From the NCBI RefSeq assembly GCF_016775475.1, contig NZ_JAEUXJ010000003.1, positions 230,933-294,932 on the forward strand: a stretch of 64,000 nt of DNA, given 5' to 3'. The notes beneath the pieces were generated by a model. It was not told the origin of the DNA, ran no database searches, and saw only the letters and a program-made list of their open reading frames with translations. The DNA comes from Belnapia mucosa. Lineage in GTDB: Bacteria > Pseudomonadota > Alphaproteobacteria > Acetobacterales > Acetobacteraceae. Position numbers and translations under genes: made by a program. Of this stretch, positions 1 to 7,818 are shown piece by piece (the stretch's first letter is position 1; every line of letters begins with the position of its first letter).

Positions 1-1
1 C

Positions 2-196
2 GCGGCGCATTTCAGCTTCGGCATCTTCGTGCTGGCGAGCATCGTGACGCGCGGGGCGCGCTTCTTCCTGCTCGCCTTCCTGCTCCGCCGCTACGGCCCG
101 CCGATCCGCGACTTCATCGAGCGGCGGCTGACCCTGGTGACGACCGGCGCGGCGGCCGGGATCGTGCTGGGCTTCGTGGCGCTGAAATTCCTCTGA
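2..196 (+). CDS. C-terminal fragment of a DedA/YqaA-like membrane protein
   Basis: Only the last 64 codons are present; the gene starts before the window. The fragment has a hydrophobic segment with a TRGARFFLLAFLLRRYG stretch, an amphipathic linker (RDFIERRLT) and a final hydrophobic helix ending in VALKFL. Two C-terminal helices separated by an Arg-rich linker resemble the end of YqaA/DedA (SNARE-associated) integral membrane proteins, which are linked to undecaprenyl-phosphate or lipid flipping and membrane homeostasis. The family call rests on this short tail only, so other small polytopic membrane proteins remain possible. Confidence 0.5.
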   Translation, partial: AAHFSFGIFVLASIVTRGARFFLLAFLLRRYGPPIRDFIERRLTLVTTGAAAGIVLGFVALKFL

Positions 197-200
197 GAGC

Positions 201-1154
201 CTACTCTTTCCAGGGGTGCTGGGCCCAGAGCTTCTCGTACTGGGCCTTCAGCGCCAGCAGCTCGGCCCGGTATTCGTCGGGGCCGAGATAGCGCAGCGGC
301 AGTTGCTGCTGCGCCGCGGCGGCCTGGAATTCCGAGTCCTCGATGGTGCGCTGCACCGCCAGCGCCAGCCGGTCGAGGATGGGGCGCGGCACGCCGGCCG
401 GGGCGCCCACCCCGCGCATCGAGCCCTCGATCACGTCGAAGCCCAGTTCGCGGAAGGTCGGCACCTCCGGCGCGCCTTCCCAGCGGCGGGTCGCCATGGA
501 ACCCAGCGGGCGGATCAGCCCCTGGCGCCAATCGGCGATCCCCTCCCCCATATTCACCACCGCGAGCGTCAGCTGCTTCGAGAGCAGCGCCGTCCGCACC
601 TGGGAGGAACCGCCGAAGGGGACATGCAGGAATTGCGTCCCCGTCAGCCGCTGCAGGGCGAGCATCGCCAGATGGTCGTCCGACCCGACGCCGGTGGTGC
701 CGTAGGAAAGCTGGCCGGGGCGGCGCCGCGCCTCCTCGATCAGCTCCGCCAGGGTCTGCACCGGGCTGTCGGCCCGGACCCAGAAGCCGCCCGGATCGTC
801 CACGATATTGGCGATGGGGGCGAAATCCTCGAAGCGGAAGCGGGCCTGCCGCTCGATCGGAACGGTGATGATGTTCGGCGTGTTGGTGAAGCCGATGGTG
901 TGCCCATCCGGCTTGGCCCGGGCCAGCTCGCTCCAGCCGATCTCGCCCCCGGCGCCGGCGCGGTTCACCACCACCACGGGCTGGCCCAGGTCGCGTTCCA
1001 TGAAGCGCGCCAGGGTCCGCGCCGCCAGATCGGTCCCGCCGCCGGCGGCGAAGGCGACGATCATGCTGATCGGCCGGTCGGGGAAGGTCTCGGCCCGCGC
1101 GGGCGCGGCGAGGGGCAGCCCCGCCAGCCCGGCGAGAAGGGCGCGTCTCTGCAT
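201..1154 (-). CDS. Bug-family tripartite tricarboxylate transporter substrate-binding protein
   Basis: This is a periplasmic solute receptor of the Bug/TctC family, 317 aa. Residues 1-21 form a signal peptide with twin Arg (MQRRALLAGLAG) and an ARA cleavage site. The mature part shows family signatures: FAAGGGTDLAAR, the VVVVNRAGAGGEIG loop and YGTTGVGSDDHLA. The start was set at the ATG preceded by GGGAGGA with a 6-nt gap; an upstream in-frame ATG would put 18 charged residues before the signal peptide. Family members bind carboxylates and feed TctAB permeases, but no tctA or tctB is present in the window. It is clearly paralogous to the Bug gene at 3493-4443, including the shared C-terminal HPW-K/R-E. 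Confidence 0.9.
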   Translation of the reverse strand: MQRRALLAGLAGLPLAAPARAETFPDRPISMIVAFAAGGGTDLAARTLARFMERDLGQPVVVVNRAGAGGEIGWSELARAKPDGHTIGFTNTPNIITVPIERQARFRFEDFAPIANIVDDPGGFWVRADSPVQTLAELIEEARRRPGQLSYGTTGVGSDDHLAMLALQRLTGTQFLHVPFGGSSQVRTALLSKQLTLAVVNMGEGIADWRQGLIRPLGSMATRRWEGAPEVPTFRELGFDVIEGSMRGVGAPAGVPRPILDRLALAVQRTIEDSEFQAAAAQQQLPLRYLGPDEYRAELLALKAQYEKLWAQHPWKE

Positions 1155-1234
1155 GGTCGATCCTCCCGGGTCCCGCTTGTGCTGCGGGTCGTCGGTGGAT
1201 CGGATCATGCCGGGGGCGGCGTGGCAACGGTGGT

Positions 1235-1684
1235 TCAGCCCGGCGGACGGGCGATCAGGCCGGTCTTCTCGCCGCGGCGGAAGCCGGCGCCCTCATAGAA
1301 GCGGAAGGTGGCTTCCTGGGTGGAGCCCGTGAGCAGCATCGCCTTGTAGCAGCCGGCGGCCCAGGCGGCCGAGAGCGCCGCGGCCAGTACGGCGCGGCCA
1401 TGGCCCCGGCGGCGATGCGCGGCATGGGTCACCACATTCTCGATGAAGGCATAGGGCCGGGTGCCGCGGGTCAGGTTCGGCACCTGGATCAGGGTGCAGC
1501 TGGCGATGGCCTCGCCCGCCGCCTCGGCGAGGAAGACGGTGACGCCGGGATGGGCGAGCAGCGCCGCCCAGGCCCGGGCCGCCGCCTCGGGCGGCACCGG
1601 CGGGTCGGCCGGGTTCAGGTGGCGAAGAAGGACCAGGAGCTGATCCAGATCCCGGGCCTCGGCGGCGCGGATGGCGGGCGGCAT
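1235..1684 (-). CDS. GNAT-family N-acetyltransferase
   Basis: The 149-aa protein has the GNAT fold pattern: an N-terminal IRAAEARDLDQLLVLL strand-helix, a central beta strand (AFIENVVTH), the acetyl-CoA pyrophosphate-binding motif RRRGHGRA at residues 91-98, and a C-terminal FYEGAGFRR motif typical of motif B. It probably transfers an acetyl group from acetyl-CoA to a small amine or protein; the substrate cannot be inferred. The chosen ATG follows AAGGAAG at good spacing, while a longer in-frame reading has no supporting ribosome site. It is divergent from the amino-acid receptor gene at 1757, sharing a roughly 70-bp promoter region. Confidence 0.85.
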   Translation of the reverse strand: MPPAIRAAEARDLDQLLVLLRHLNPADPPVPPEAAARAWAALLAHPGVTVFLAEAAGEAIASCTLIQVPNLTRGTRPYAFIENVVTHAAHRRRGHGRAVLAAALSAAWAAGCYKAMLLTGSTQEATFRFYEGAGFRRGEKTGLIARPPG

Positions 1685-1756
1685 CGGGCTTCCTTTCGCT
1701 TGGCGGCCGGGCGGCAAGGGGCCCATGCTAGCGCCGCAACGGTCGGAGGTGGGACG

Positions 1757-2776
1757 ATGCGGCGCATCCTGGCGGGATGGACGGGCTTTCTCATCCTCAT
1801 GGGCCTGATGGCCGGACGGGCGGAGGCGGGCGCCACCCTCGATGCCGTCCGGCGCAACGGCGAGGTGCGCTGCGGCGTCTCGACCGGCCTGGCGGGGATG
1901 TCGCAGCCGGATGCGAATGGCGTCTGGCGCGGCTTCGACACCGATATCTGCCGCGCCGTCGCGGTCGCGGTCTTCGGCGATGCGGGCAAGGCGCGCTTCG
2001 TGCCCACCACCACGGCGACGCGGCTGACCTCGCTGCAATCGGGCGAGATCGACCTGCTGTCGCGCACCACGGCGCTGACCCTGGCGCGGGACAGCCAGCT
2101 CGGCCTCACCATCACCGTCGCGCATTTCTTCACCGGCCAGGGCATCCTGGTCCATAAGCGGCTGAACATCACCAGCGCGGCGCAGCTCGACGGCGCGACC
2201 TTCTGCGCCACGCTGGCGAGCGAGATCGAGCGGAACCTGGCGGACTGGGCGCGCCAGAAGAACATCCGCATCACCACCATCCCCTTCGACACGCCGCCCA
2301 GCATCCTCGCCGCCTTCCAGGCCGGGCGGTGCGATGCGATCAGCAACGACATGATCAACCTCTCCGGCAACCGCAGCGCCTCGCCCACCCCGGACGACCT
2401 GGTGCTGCTGCCGGAGCTGGTCTTCAAGGAACCGCATGGGGTGCTGGTGCGGAACGGCGACCCGGAATGGGCGGCCCTCACCCGCTGGGCGGTCTTCGCC
2501 CTGTTCCAGGCCGAGGAGATGGGGCTGACCAGCGCCAATGTGGCGCAGATCCGGGAGACGACGCAGGACCCGAAGATCCGCCGCTTCCTCGGCCTGACCG
2601 AGAATGTCGGCACCGGCTGGGGCCTGCCGGCCTCCTGGGCCTTCGAGGTGGTGCGGCAGGTCGGCAGCTATGCCGAGGTCTTCGATCGCGGCCCCGGCAA
2701 GGTTCTCGGCATGGAGCGGGGGATGAACCGTCCCTGGACCGAGGGCGGGATGCTGATGAGCTGGCTCTGGCAGTAG
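1757..2776 (+). CDS. Amino-acid ABC transporter periplasmic binding protein (AapJ-like)
   Basis: A 339-aa protein with a 24-residue signal peptide ending AEA. The mature protein has the type-3 solute-binding pattern LDAVRRNGEVRCGVSTGLAG, then FDTDICRAVAVAVFGD and the family motif LTSLQSGEIDLLSRTTALT, as in general L-amino-acid receptors (AapJ/BztA). Those receptors deliver amino acids to AapQMP permease-ATPase complexes, but no aapQMP lies nearby, so this is an orphan receptor or it serves a permease encoded elsewhere. The ATG follows GGAGGTGGG. The 3' end is only 4 bp from the convergent PxpA-like gene. Confidence 0.88.
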   Translation: MRRILAGWTGFLILMGLMAGRAEAGATLDAVRRNGEVRCGVSTGLAGMSQPDANGVWRGFDTDICRAVAVAVFGDAGKARFVPTTTATRLTSLQSGEIDLLSRTTALTLARDSQLGLTITVAHFFTGQGILVHKRLNITSAAQLDGATFCATLASEIERNLADWARQKNIRITTIPFDTPPSILAAFQAGRCDAISNDMINLSGNRSASPTPDDLVLLPELVFKEPHGVLVRNGDPEWAALTRWAVFALFQAEEMGLTSANVAQIRETTQDPKIRRFLGLTENVGTGWGLPASWAFEVVRQVGSYAEVFDRGPGKVLGMERGMNRPWTEGGMLMSWLWQ

Positions 2777-2780
2777 GCGG

Positions 2781-3488
2781 CTACAACGCCGCCCGCACCG
2801 CCCGCGCCACCTCCACCGCATTCGGCGTGTCCGAATGCAGGCAGATGCTGTCGCGCCCGACCGCGATTGCCGCGCCGCCGATGCCGGTGGAACGGCCCTC
2901 GGCGACGGCGCGGCGGCAGCGGGCGGCCACCGCGGCCGGGTCGACCGGCGGATGCTCGCGGGTGATGATCAGCGTGCCGGCATCGGTGTAGTCGAGATCG
3001 GCGTAGAACTCGCCGACGAAGCGATGGCCGCGCGCCGGGTAGATGCTTTCGTGCAGCGTGCCGGGCAGGCCGAGGATCGGCACGCGGAATACATCGGCCG
3101 CGTCGCAGATCGCCTCAGCCACATGCGGCAGGCGGGCGGCCATGCCATAGAGCGCGCCGTGCGGCTTGATATGGTTCAGCGCCATGCCCTCGGCGGCGAG
3201 GAAGCCGCCCAGCGCACCGATCTGGTAGATCAGGCAGTCGGCCAGCTCCTCCCGCCCCATCGCCATCTCGCGCCGGCCGAAGCCCTGCAGGTCGGGCAGC
3301 GAGGGATGCGCGCCGACCGCGACGCCATGCTGCCGCGCCAGCCGCACCGTCGCCCGCATATGGCCGGGATCGGAGGCATGGAAGCCGCAGGCCACATTGG
3401 CCAAGTCGATCAGCGGCATCAGCGCCGCATCCTCGCCCAGGCGATAGAGGCCGAAGGCCTCGCCCATGTCGCAATTGATCGTCGCCAT
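2781..3488 (-). CDS. pxpA: LamB/YcsF-family protein, 5-oxoprolinase subunit A-like
   Basis: The 235-aa protein belongs to the LamB/YcsF (PxpA) family. PxpA, with PxpB and PxpC, hydrolyses 5-oxoproline to glutamate. Visible signatures are INCDMGEAFG at the N terminus, NVACGFHASDP, GVAVGAHPSLPDLQGFGRR, HIKPHGALY and the C-terminal ICLHSDTPNA. It is slightly short for the family but spans all blocks. PxpB and PxpC are absent here. The gene lies 4 bp downstream of a Bug receptor gene (3493-4443) on the same strand, so the two are probably co-transcribed, suggesting uptake and ring opening of a lactam-like or carboxylate compound; that link is inference. Confidence 0.85.
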   Translation of the reverse strand: MATINCDMGEAFGLYRLGEDAALMPLIDLANVACGFHASDPGHMRATVRLARQHGVAVGAHPSLPDLQGFGRREMAMGREELADCLIYQIGALGGFLAAEGMALNHIKPHGALYGMAARLPHVAEAICDAADVFRVPILGLPGTLHESIYPARGHRFVGEFYADLDYTDAGTLIITREHPPVDPAAVAARCRRAVAEGRSTGIGGAAIAVGRDSICLHSDTPNAVEVARAVRAAL

Positions 3489-3492
3489 CGGC

Positions 3493-4443
3493 CTATTCCC
3501 TCCAGGGATGGCGCGACCAGAGCTTCTGGTATTTCTCGCGCAGCGCGGTGAGTTCGGCGAGGTAGGGCTCGGGGCCGAGGAAGCGGAGCGGCAGCGCCTG
3601 CTGGATGGCGCTGGCCTGGAATTCGGGATTTTCCACCACGCGCTGCACCGCTTCCGACAGGCGTTGCAGCACCGCGGGCGGGAGGCCGGCCGGGGCGGCC
3701 ATGCCGCGCATCGAGCCTTCGACCACATCGAAGCCGGCCTCGCGGAAGGTCGGCACCTCGGGCGCCACCTCGGTGCGGCGCTCGCCCATCTGGCCCAGCA
3801 TGCGGAGCAGGCCCTGATGGCTCTCCTGCACCCCCTCGGCGACATTCATCGAGGCGATGGCGATGGTCCGGCCGATCAGCGCCTGCTTCACCTGGGCGCT
3901 GCCGCCATAGGGGACGTGCAGCAGGCGGATATTCGCCTGGCGCTCGAAGGCCAGCACCGCGAGATGGTCGTCGGAGCCGATGCCGGTGGTGCCGTAGCTC
4001 ACCGTCTCCGGCTGGGCGCGGGCGGCGGCGATGACATCGGCCAGGCTGCGGAAGGGGCTGTCGGTCAGGACGTAGAAGGCGCCCGGATCGTCCACGATAT
4101 TGCCGATCGGGGTGAAGTCCTCCAGCCGGAAGCGGGTGCGGCGCTCGATCGGCAGGGTGACGATATGCGGCGTGTTGATGAAGCCGATGGTGAGGCCGTC
4201 GGGCCTGGCGCGGGCCAGTTCGGCGAAGCCGATCTCGCCGCCGGCGCCGGGCCGGTTCACCACCACCACGGGCTGGCCGAGATCGCGTTCGAGGAAGCGG
4301 GCGATGGTGCGCGCGGCGAGATCCGTGCCGCCGCCGGCAGCGAAGGCCACCAGCATCTGCAGCGGCTTGTCCGGCCAGTCGGCGCGGGCGGGCGCGGCCA
4401 GCAGCAGGGCGGGGGCGGCGAAGAGGTGGCGGCGCTGGAACAT
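3493..4443 (-). CDS. Bug-family tripartite tricarboxylate transporter substrate-binding protein
   Basis: The second Bug receptor, 316 aa, has a 21-residue signal peptide (MFQRRHLFAAPALLLAAPARA). The mature protein repeats nearly all landmark blocks of the first receptor: AFAAGGGTDLAARTIARF, ERDLGQPVVVVNRPGAGGEI, YGTTGIGSDDHLAVLAF, and a PEVPTFREAGFDVVEGSMRG block. The start was placed by the signal peptide; the Shine-Dalgarno site is weak, and an in-frame ATG 20 codons upstream cannot be ruled out. It is upstream of, and almost touching, the pxpA-like gene, so the pair likely forms an operon. No membrane subunits are in the window. Confidence 0.9.
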   Translation of the reverse strand: MFQRRHLFAAPALLLAAPARADWPDKPLQMLVAFAAGGGTDLAARTIARFLERDLGQPVVVVNRPGAGGEIGFAELARARPDGLTIGFINTPHIVTLPIERRTRFRLEDFTPIGNIVDDPGAFYVLTDSPFRSLADVIAAARAQPETVSYGTTGIGSDDHLAVLAFERQANIRLLHVPYGGSAQVKQALIGRTIAIASMNVAEGVQESHQGLLRMLGQMGERRTEVAPEVPTFREAGFDVVEGSMRGMAAPAGLPPAVLQRLSEAVQRVVENPEFQASAIQQALPLRFLGPEPYLAELTALREKYQKLWSRHPWRE

Positions 4444-4541
4444 CAGGTATGACCGGCTTGCAATGGAGCGCGTCAACTTCGACCGGCGGCCCGAAGCCTG
4501 CAAGGGGCAGTTCCCGTCCGGGGTTGGCCCGGGGACGCCGT

Positions 4542-6020
4542 TCAGTTGGTACCGCCTCGTGGCGTCAGCCGCCAGGACAGGAAAAGCCCCAGCACCAGCA
4601 AGAGTAGGAGGGTATGCGTGAGGTTGGTGGTCCCGATCGGAAAATCCAGGATCTTCGATTCAGATCTGGTCGACAGCTCCACATAGTCGTTGACGGTACT
4701 CACCAGGGTCAGAAGGCCGATCCCGCTGATGATCCACTGCAGCAGGCGGGACCGGCGCACCTCGTTCTGGCGGTGCAATTCCCGCTCGATCGCAGCCACC
4801 GAGACGAGCTGTTCGCGGAAGACGCGTTCGACGCTCGGCATGTCCCATAGCTCATGGGAACGGTGGTAGATGTCCTGTTCCAGCTCGGTGTCCCAGAAGC
4901 GGGACGGCTCGAACTCCGCCAGCATGATGCGGGACAGCTGCTCGACCTGATGCAGGTTGCCGATGCGGCGCGATGTTTCGCGGATGCCGCAGGCCCGGTC
5001 CCCGGAGCCGAAGCCCCATTCGATCTGCTTCGCCAGCAGGCCGTCGCTGGCCTCCCGCAGGGCGCCGTATTTCAGCCAGGCGATCCGCAGCAGGGATCGA
5101 ACCGCTTCCCGCAGCCGTTCCGCATCGGGTTCTCCGGGCTGGCCGTGCAGGACGACCAGGGAGTTGATGGCGCCATGGACGACATGGCTGAGATGCGGCG
5201 ACGCGGCGCGGTAGTCGGAGAAGCGCCCCTGCGAGGCATCGACGCGCACGAGCTGCCGGCCCAGCACGGTGCGGGTAACCGCCGCGCCATGCGCGTTGCC
5301 GCCATCCTCCGGTCCGGCCGCGTCGAAGAGCAGGAAATTGACGCTGTACTCGCTGAAGAGATAGGCCGGGGCATTGGCCTGCGCAGCATCCCGGTCCCAG
5401 AACAGCTCGGCGATCGGCACCGTCCATCCCGTGCCGCATTCGGACTGCGTCACCTGTTCGAAGGCCTGTTGCAGGCGGGTCATCTCGCGGTTCCAGGGGC
5501 CGGAATCGAGGATGCCGAGGCGCCGTTCGGCCAGCACGGCTGACGCGGCCGCCCGGATCCTGGCCCAGTAATCCGCATCATCGAGCAGGCCGGCCGCGGC
5601 GGCGGTGCCCCGTCCATCGAAGGCGATGCCGTATTCGACGACGCCCAGGCCGTGATCATAGAGAAGGATGCGCCGGGCAAGCAGGCTGACCTGCGGAGCC
5701 GGCGCCGGCGAGGCGAGGCGGAGACAATCCAGCATGGGCTCGGCCACGGCATCGACATGGCCGACCAGCACCGCGCCCTTCTGCTGAGTCATGTTGGCCG
5801 GATGCCAGAGCCTTGGCGGCGCGACCTCCATCGGGTTCGACGAGGAGGCGAGTTCGCAGACCTCCCAGGCGATGGCGACCGCGCCTTCGGTCTGCCGCAG
5901 AGCCTGGGCCGCATGACGCAGCAGGCGGACGCGGCGCTCCCGGTTCAAGGGTCTTGGGGAGGAGGCCATCCAGAACGGTACAGAGACGACCATCTCCACA
6001 TAGGGAACAATCGTCACCAT
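4542..6020 (-). CDS. Unrecognised membrane-anchored protein, 492 aa
   Basis: I do not recognise this protein. Residues 1-420 look soluble and mixed alpha/beta, with an acidic, Trp-containing middle. The C terminus has two hydrophobic helices (about 427-443 and 469-485) separated by a polar 25-residue loop, so both ends of the hairpin probably face the same side. The stretch before the hairpin (FWDTELEQDIYHRS then VAAIERELHRQNEVRRSRLLQW) is helical and charged. That layout is loosely reminiscent of DUF155/RMND1-like proteins, but I see no decisive motif. The ATG follows CCTGGAGG. It stands alone between a Bug receptor and a hydrolase, and its codon use looks less GC-biased than its neighbours. 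Confidence 0.7.
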   Translation of the reverse strand: MVTIVPYVEMVVSVPFWMASSPRPLNRERRVRLLRHAAQALRQTEGAVAIAWEVCELASSSNPMEVAPPRLWHPANMTQQKGAVLVGHVDAVAEPMLDCLRLASPAPAPQVSLLARRILLYDHGLGVVEYGIAFDGRGTAAAAGLLDDADYWARIRAAASAVLAERRLGILDSGPWNREMTRLQQAFEQVTQSECGTGWTVPIAELFWDRDAAQANAPAYLFSEYSVNFLLFDAAGPEDGGNAHGAAVTRTVLGRQLVRVDASQGRFSDYRAASPHLSHVVHGAINSLVVLHGQPGEPDAERLREAVRSLLRIAWLKYGALREASDGLLAKQIEWGFGSGDRACGIRETSRRIGNLHQVEQLSRIMLAEFEPSRFWDTELEQDIYHRSHELWDMPSVERVFREQLVSVAAIERELHRQNEVRRSRLLQWIISGIGLLTLVSTVNDYVELSTRSESKILDFPIGTTNLTHTLLLLLVLGLFLSWRLTPRGGTN

Positions 6021-6195
6021 GGCCTCCAGGGTCGTTGACAGGCGACGCTATCAACAGGCCTTGAAGCTGCATTGCCGGAAACGCCGGCATGTCGGGATTT
6101 TTACTGTGCCGGCAGAAGGATCGGCCCGCTCTCAACTTGGCCGGGCATGCGCCGGAACGATCTTGCCTTCCAGAACCGGGGTCCTGGCTGGGCCT

Positions 6196-6233
6196 ATGCC
6201 GTGCGCCGCCGGAAAGGGGCAGGCGCACGGCAT
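6196..6233 (-). terminator. Perfect 12-bp stem-loop after the alpha/beta hydrolase gene
   Basis: Arms ATGCCGTGCGCC (6196-6207) and GGCGCACGGCAT (6222-6233) are exact reverse complements around a 14-nt loop. The hairpin lies about 8 bp past the hydrolase stop codon in its direction of transcription. There is no U-run after it, so it may be a Rho-dependent end or an mRNA-stabilising hairpin rather than a classic intrinsic terminator. Confidence 0.6.
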
Positions 6234-6241
6234 GGTCAGCC

Positions 6242-6910
6242 CTAGTCGGCGGCGAGCGCCATCCGGCTGCGGTTCATGCGGCTGTTCACATGGTCTTCCG
6301 CCATATCGACCACCTGCTCGGTCTCCTCCGGCGTGAAGACATGGCCGGCGCCCTGCATGACGCGGTAGTCGATGGTGATGCCGCGCTGGGTGTTCAGCTT
6401 GTCGACCAGCTTCTTCACCGAGGATTCCGGCACGAGTTCGTCCGCCGCGCCGTGCAGGATCAGGCCGTTGCACGGGCAGGGGGCGAGGAAGCCGAAGTCG
6501 TAGTGGCTGGCCGGCGCGCTGATGGAGACGAAGCCGCCCATTTCCGGCCGGCGCATCAGCAGCTGCATGCCGACATAGGCGCCGAAGGAATAGCCGGCGA
6601 CCCAGAGGCTGTGGGAATTCGGGTTCACCGCCTGGAGGAAGTCGAGCGCCGAGGCGGCGTCCGAGATCTCGCCGATCCCGCCATCATAGCGACCCTGGCT
6701 GCGGCCGACCCCGCGGAAATTGAAGCGCAGGGTCGAGAAGCCCATCGCCTGGAAGCGCTGGTAGAGGGCGTAGATGACCCGGTTGTTCATCGTCCCGCCA
6801 TGCAGCGGGTGCGGATGCAGCAGCAGCGCCACGGGGGCGTTGGGCTGCTTGGAATGGTGGTAGCGGCCTTCGAGCCGGCCATCAGGGCCGGCGAACATGA
6901 CCTCAGGCAT
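6242..6910 (-). CDS. Alpha/beta hydrolase
   Basis: A 222-aa single-domain alpha/beta hydrolase. The nucleophile elbow is GYSFG with Ser108; Asp157 (GAADELVP) and His190 (GAGHVF) complete a plausible triad. The oxyanion region HPHPLHGGTMNN near residue 32-43 and FNFRGVGRSQG are typical of the small proteobacterial 'dienelactone hydrolase-like / KAF-type' serine hydrolases of this size. There is no signal peptide, so it is cytoplasmic; the substrate is unknown. The start is the first ATG that gives a normal N terminus (MPEVMFAGPDG); a longer in-frame ORF reads into Arg-rich non-coding sequence. Confidence 0.85.
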   Translation of the reverse strand: MPEVMFAGPDGRLEGRYHHSKQPNAPVALLLHPHPLHGGTMNNRVIYALYQRFQAMGFSTLRFNFRGVGRSQGRYDGGIGEISDAASALDFLQAVNPNSHSLWVAGYSFGAYVGMQLLMRRPEMGGFVSISAPASHYDFGFLAPCPCNGLILHGAADELVPESSVKKLVDKLNTQRGITIDYRVMQGAGHVFTPEETEQVVDMAEDHVNSRMNRSRMALAAD

Positions 6911-7326
6911 CGTCCCGTGGGTCCAGTTCCGGTTGTGCCCTGCGCGTCTGGGCTGCCGACGGGGTGTTGCGCCTACCCGCCGACAGGCCAAGCGCGCATG
7001 GACGCTTGGTGGGGAAGTCCTCGCCGGCCCGGTCGGACCGGCCACCCTTCATGTCCCGTGCTGCCCGTCCGGCCCAATGGTTGACCGGGCTGGTCGGACA
7101 AAATAGCCTGATCTGTGCGACTTCCCTGCTCGGGGCGAGTTCCATCGCGCAGCTTCGGCTCCGGCTCATGGTGGGCACCCCCCGGACAGGCTCCCGGATC
7201 CGAGGGTGCCGGGAATATAGGGACGTGACGCCGAGCCTCATAACGAATTCAAGGCATGGCCCCCATGTTCCTGCAACGGGGCCGGGGTCGGGCCCGCCGC
7301 GGTACGCGTCGAGGGATGATCAGCTC
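6911..7326. other. 416-bp intergenic region between hydrolase and isc-type operon
   Basis: No convincing gene is seen. The stretch is divergent, holding the leader of the hydrolase (leftward) and of the Rrf2 regulator operon (rightward). It contains a perfect dyad CCGGTC-G-GACCGG at 7029-7041, a second GACC/GGTC dyad beside the promoter candidate at 7081, and no recognisable IscR consensus. ORF-like readings through it have no ribosome site. Confidence 0.6.
7081..7109 (+). promoter_or_regulatory. Candidate sigma-70 promoter of the Rrf2-cysteine desulfurase operon
   Basis: TTGACC (7081-7086) and TAGCCT (7104-7109) are separated by 17 bp. It would give a leader of about 210 nt before the regulator start. 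The -35 box is good and the -10 box is only moderate, so this is a suggestion, not a firm call. Confidence 0.35.
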
Positions 7327-7818
7327 ATGCGACTTTCCACCAGAGGACGCTATGCCGTGATGGCGATGGTGGAGCTGGCGACCCGTCAGGGCGGCTGCGG
7401 CATCACGGGAAAGCCAGGATTTCCGCCAGCCCGGCCGGTGTCGCTGGCCGATATCGCCCAGGGCCAGCATCTCTCGGTCGCTTATCTCGAACAGTTGTTC
7501 GGTCATCTGCGTCGGGCCGGGCTCGTTGCCTCGGCGCGCGGGCCGGGTGGCGGCTACCGCCTGGCCCGGCCGCCGGGCGAGATCGCCATGGGCGAGATCG
7601 TCGAGGCGGTGGACGAGCCGCTGCGGGCAACCCGCTGCGAGGAGGGCTCGCCCGGCTGCCTCGCCGGCCAGCGCTGCCTGACCCATGACCTGTGGGAGGA
7701 GTTGGGCGAGCAGATCCGCCTCTTCCTCGCCCATGTGACGCTGGAGGATGTGATCGCCGGCCGCATCGCCGGCCGGGCCCAGCCGCCGGGGCTCCAGCCG
7801 CCCGCGCCTCTCCCATGA
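7327..7818 (+). CDS. iscR: Rrf2-family transcriptional regulator, IscR-like
   Basis: The 163-aa protein is a winged-helix Rrf2 regulator. The N terminus MRLSTRGRYAVMAMVELA, the recognition region SVAYLEQLFGHLRRAGLV and RGPGGGYRLAR match IscR closely. Cys104, Cys111 and Cys117 plus His120 keep the C-x6-C-x5-C-x2-H spacing of the [2Fe-2S] ligands of E. coli IscR, so it probably senses Fe-S status and represses its own operon. It carries an extra stretch of about a dozen residues (roughly 22-38) between helix 1 and the recognition helix. Its stop overlaps the next ATG (ATGA), indicating translational coupling to the first cysteine desulfurase. Confidence 0.9.
   Translation: MRLSTRGRYAVMAMVELATRQGGCGITGKPGFPPARPVSLADIAQGQHLSVAYLEQLFGHLRRAGLVASARGPGGGYRLARPPGEIAMGEIVEAVDEPLRATRCEEGSPGCLAGQRCLTHDLWEELGEQIRLFLAHVTLEDVIAGRIAGRAQPPGLQPPAPLP

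Noticed and set aside
91..1227. Long minus-strand reading frame across the first Bug receptor
   Set aside because: It is in a shadow frame of the real gene, is Arg/Gly/Ala-rich, and has no domain or ribosome site.
7029..7041. CCGGTC-G-GACCGG as an IscR operator
   Set aside because: It lacks the known IscR type I/II consensus and such GC dyads occur by chance in this composition.
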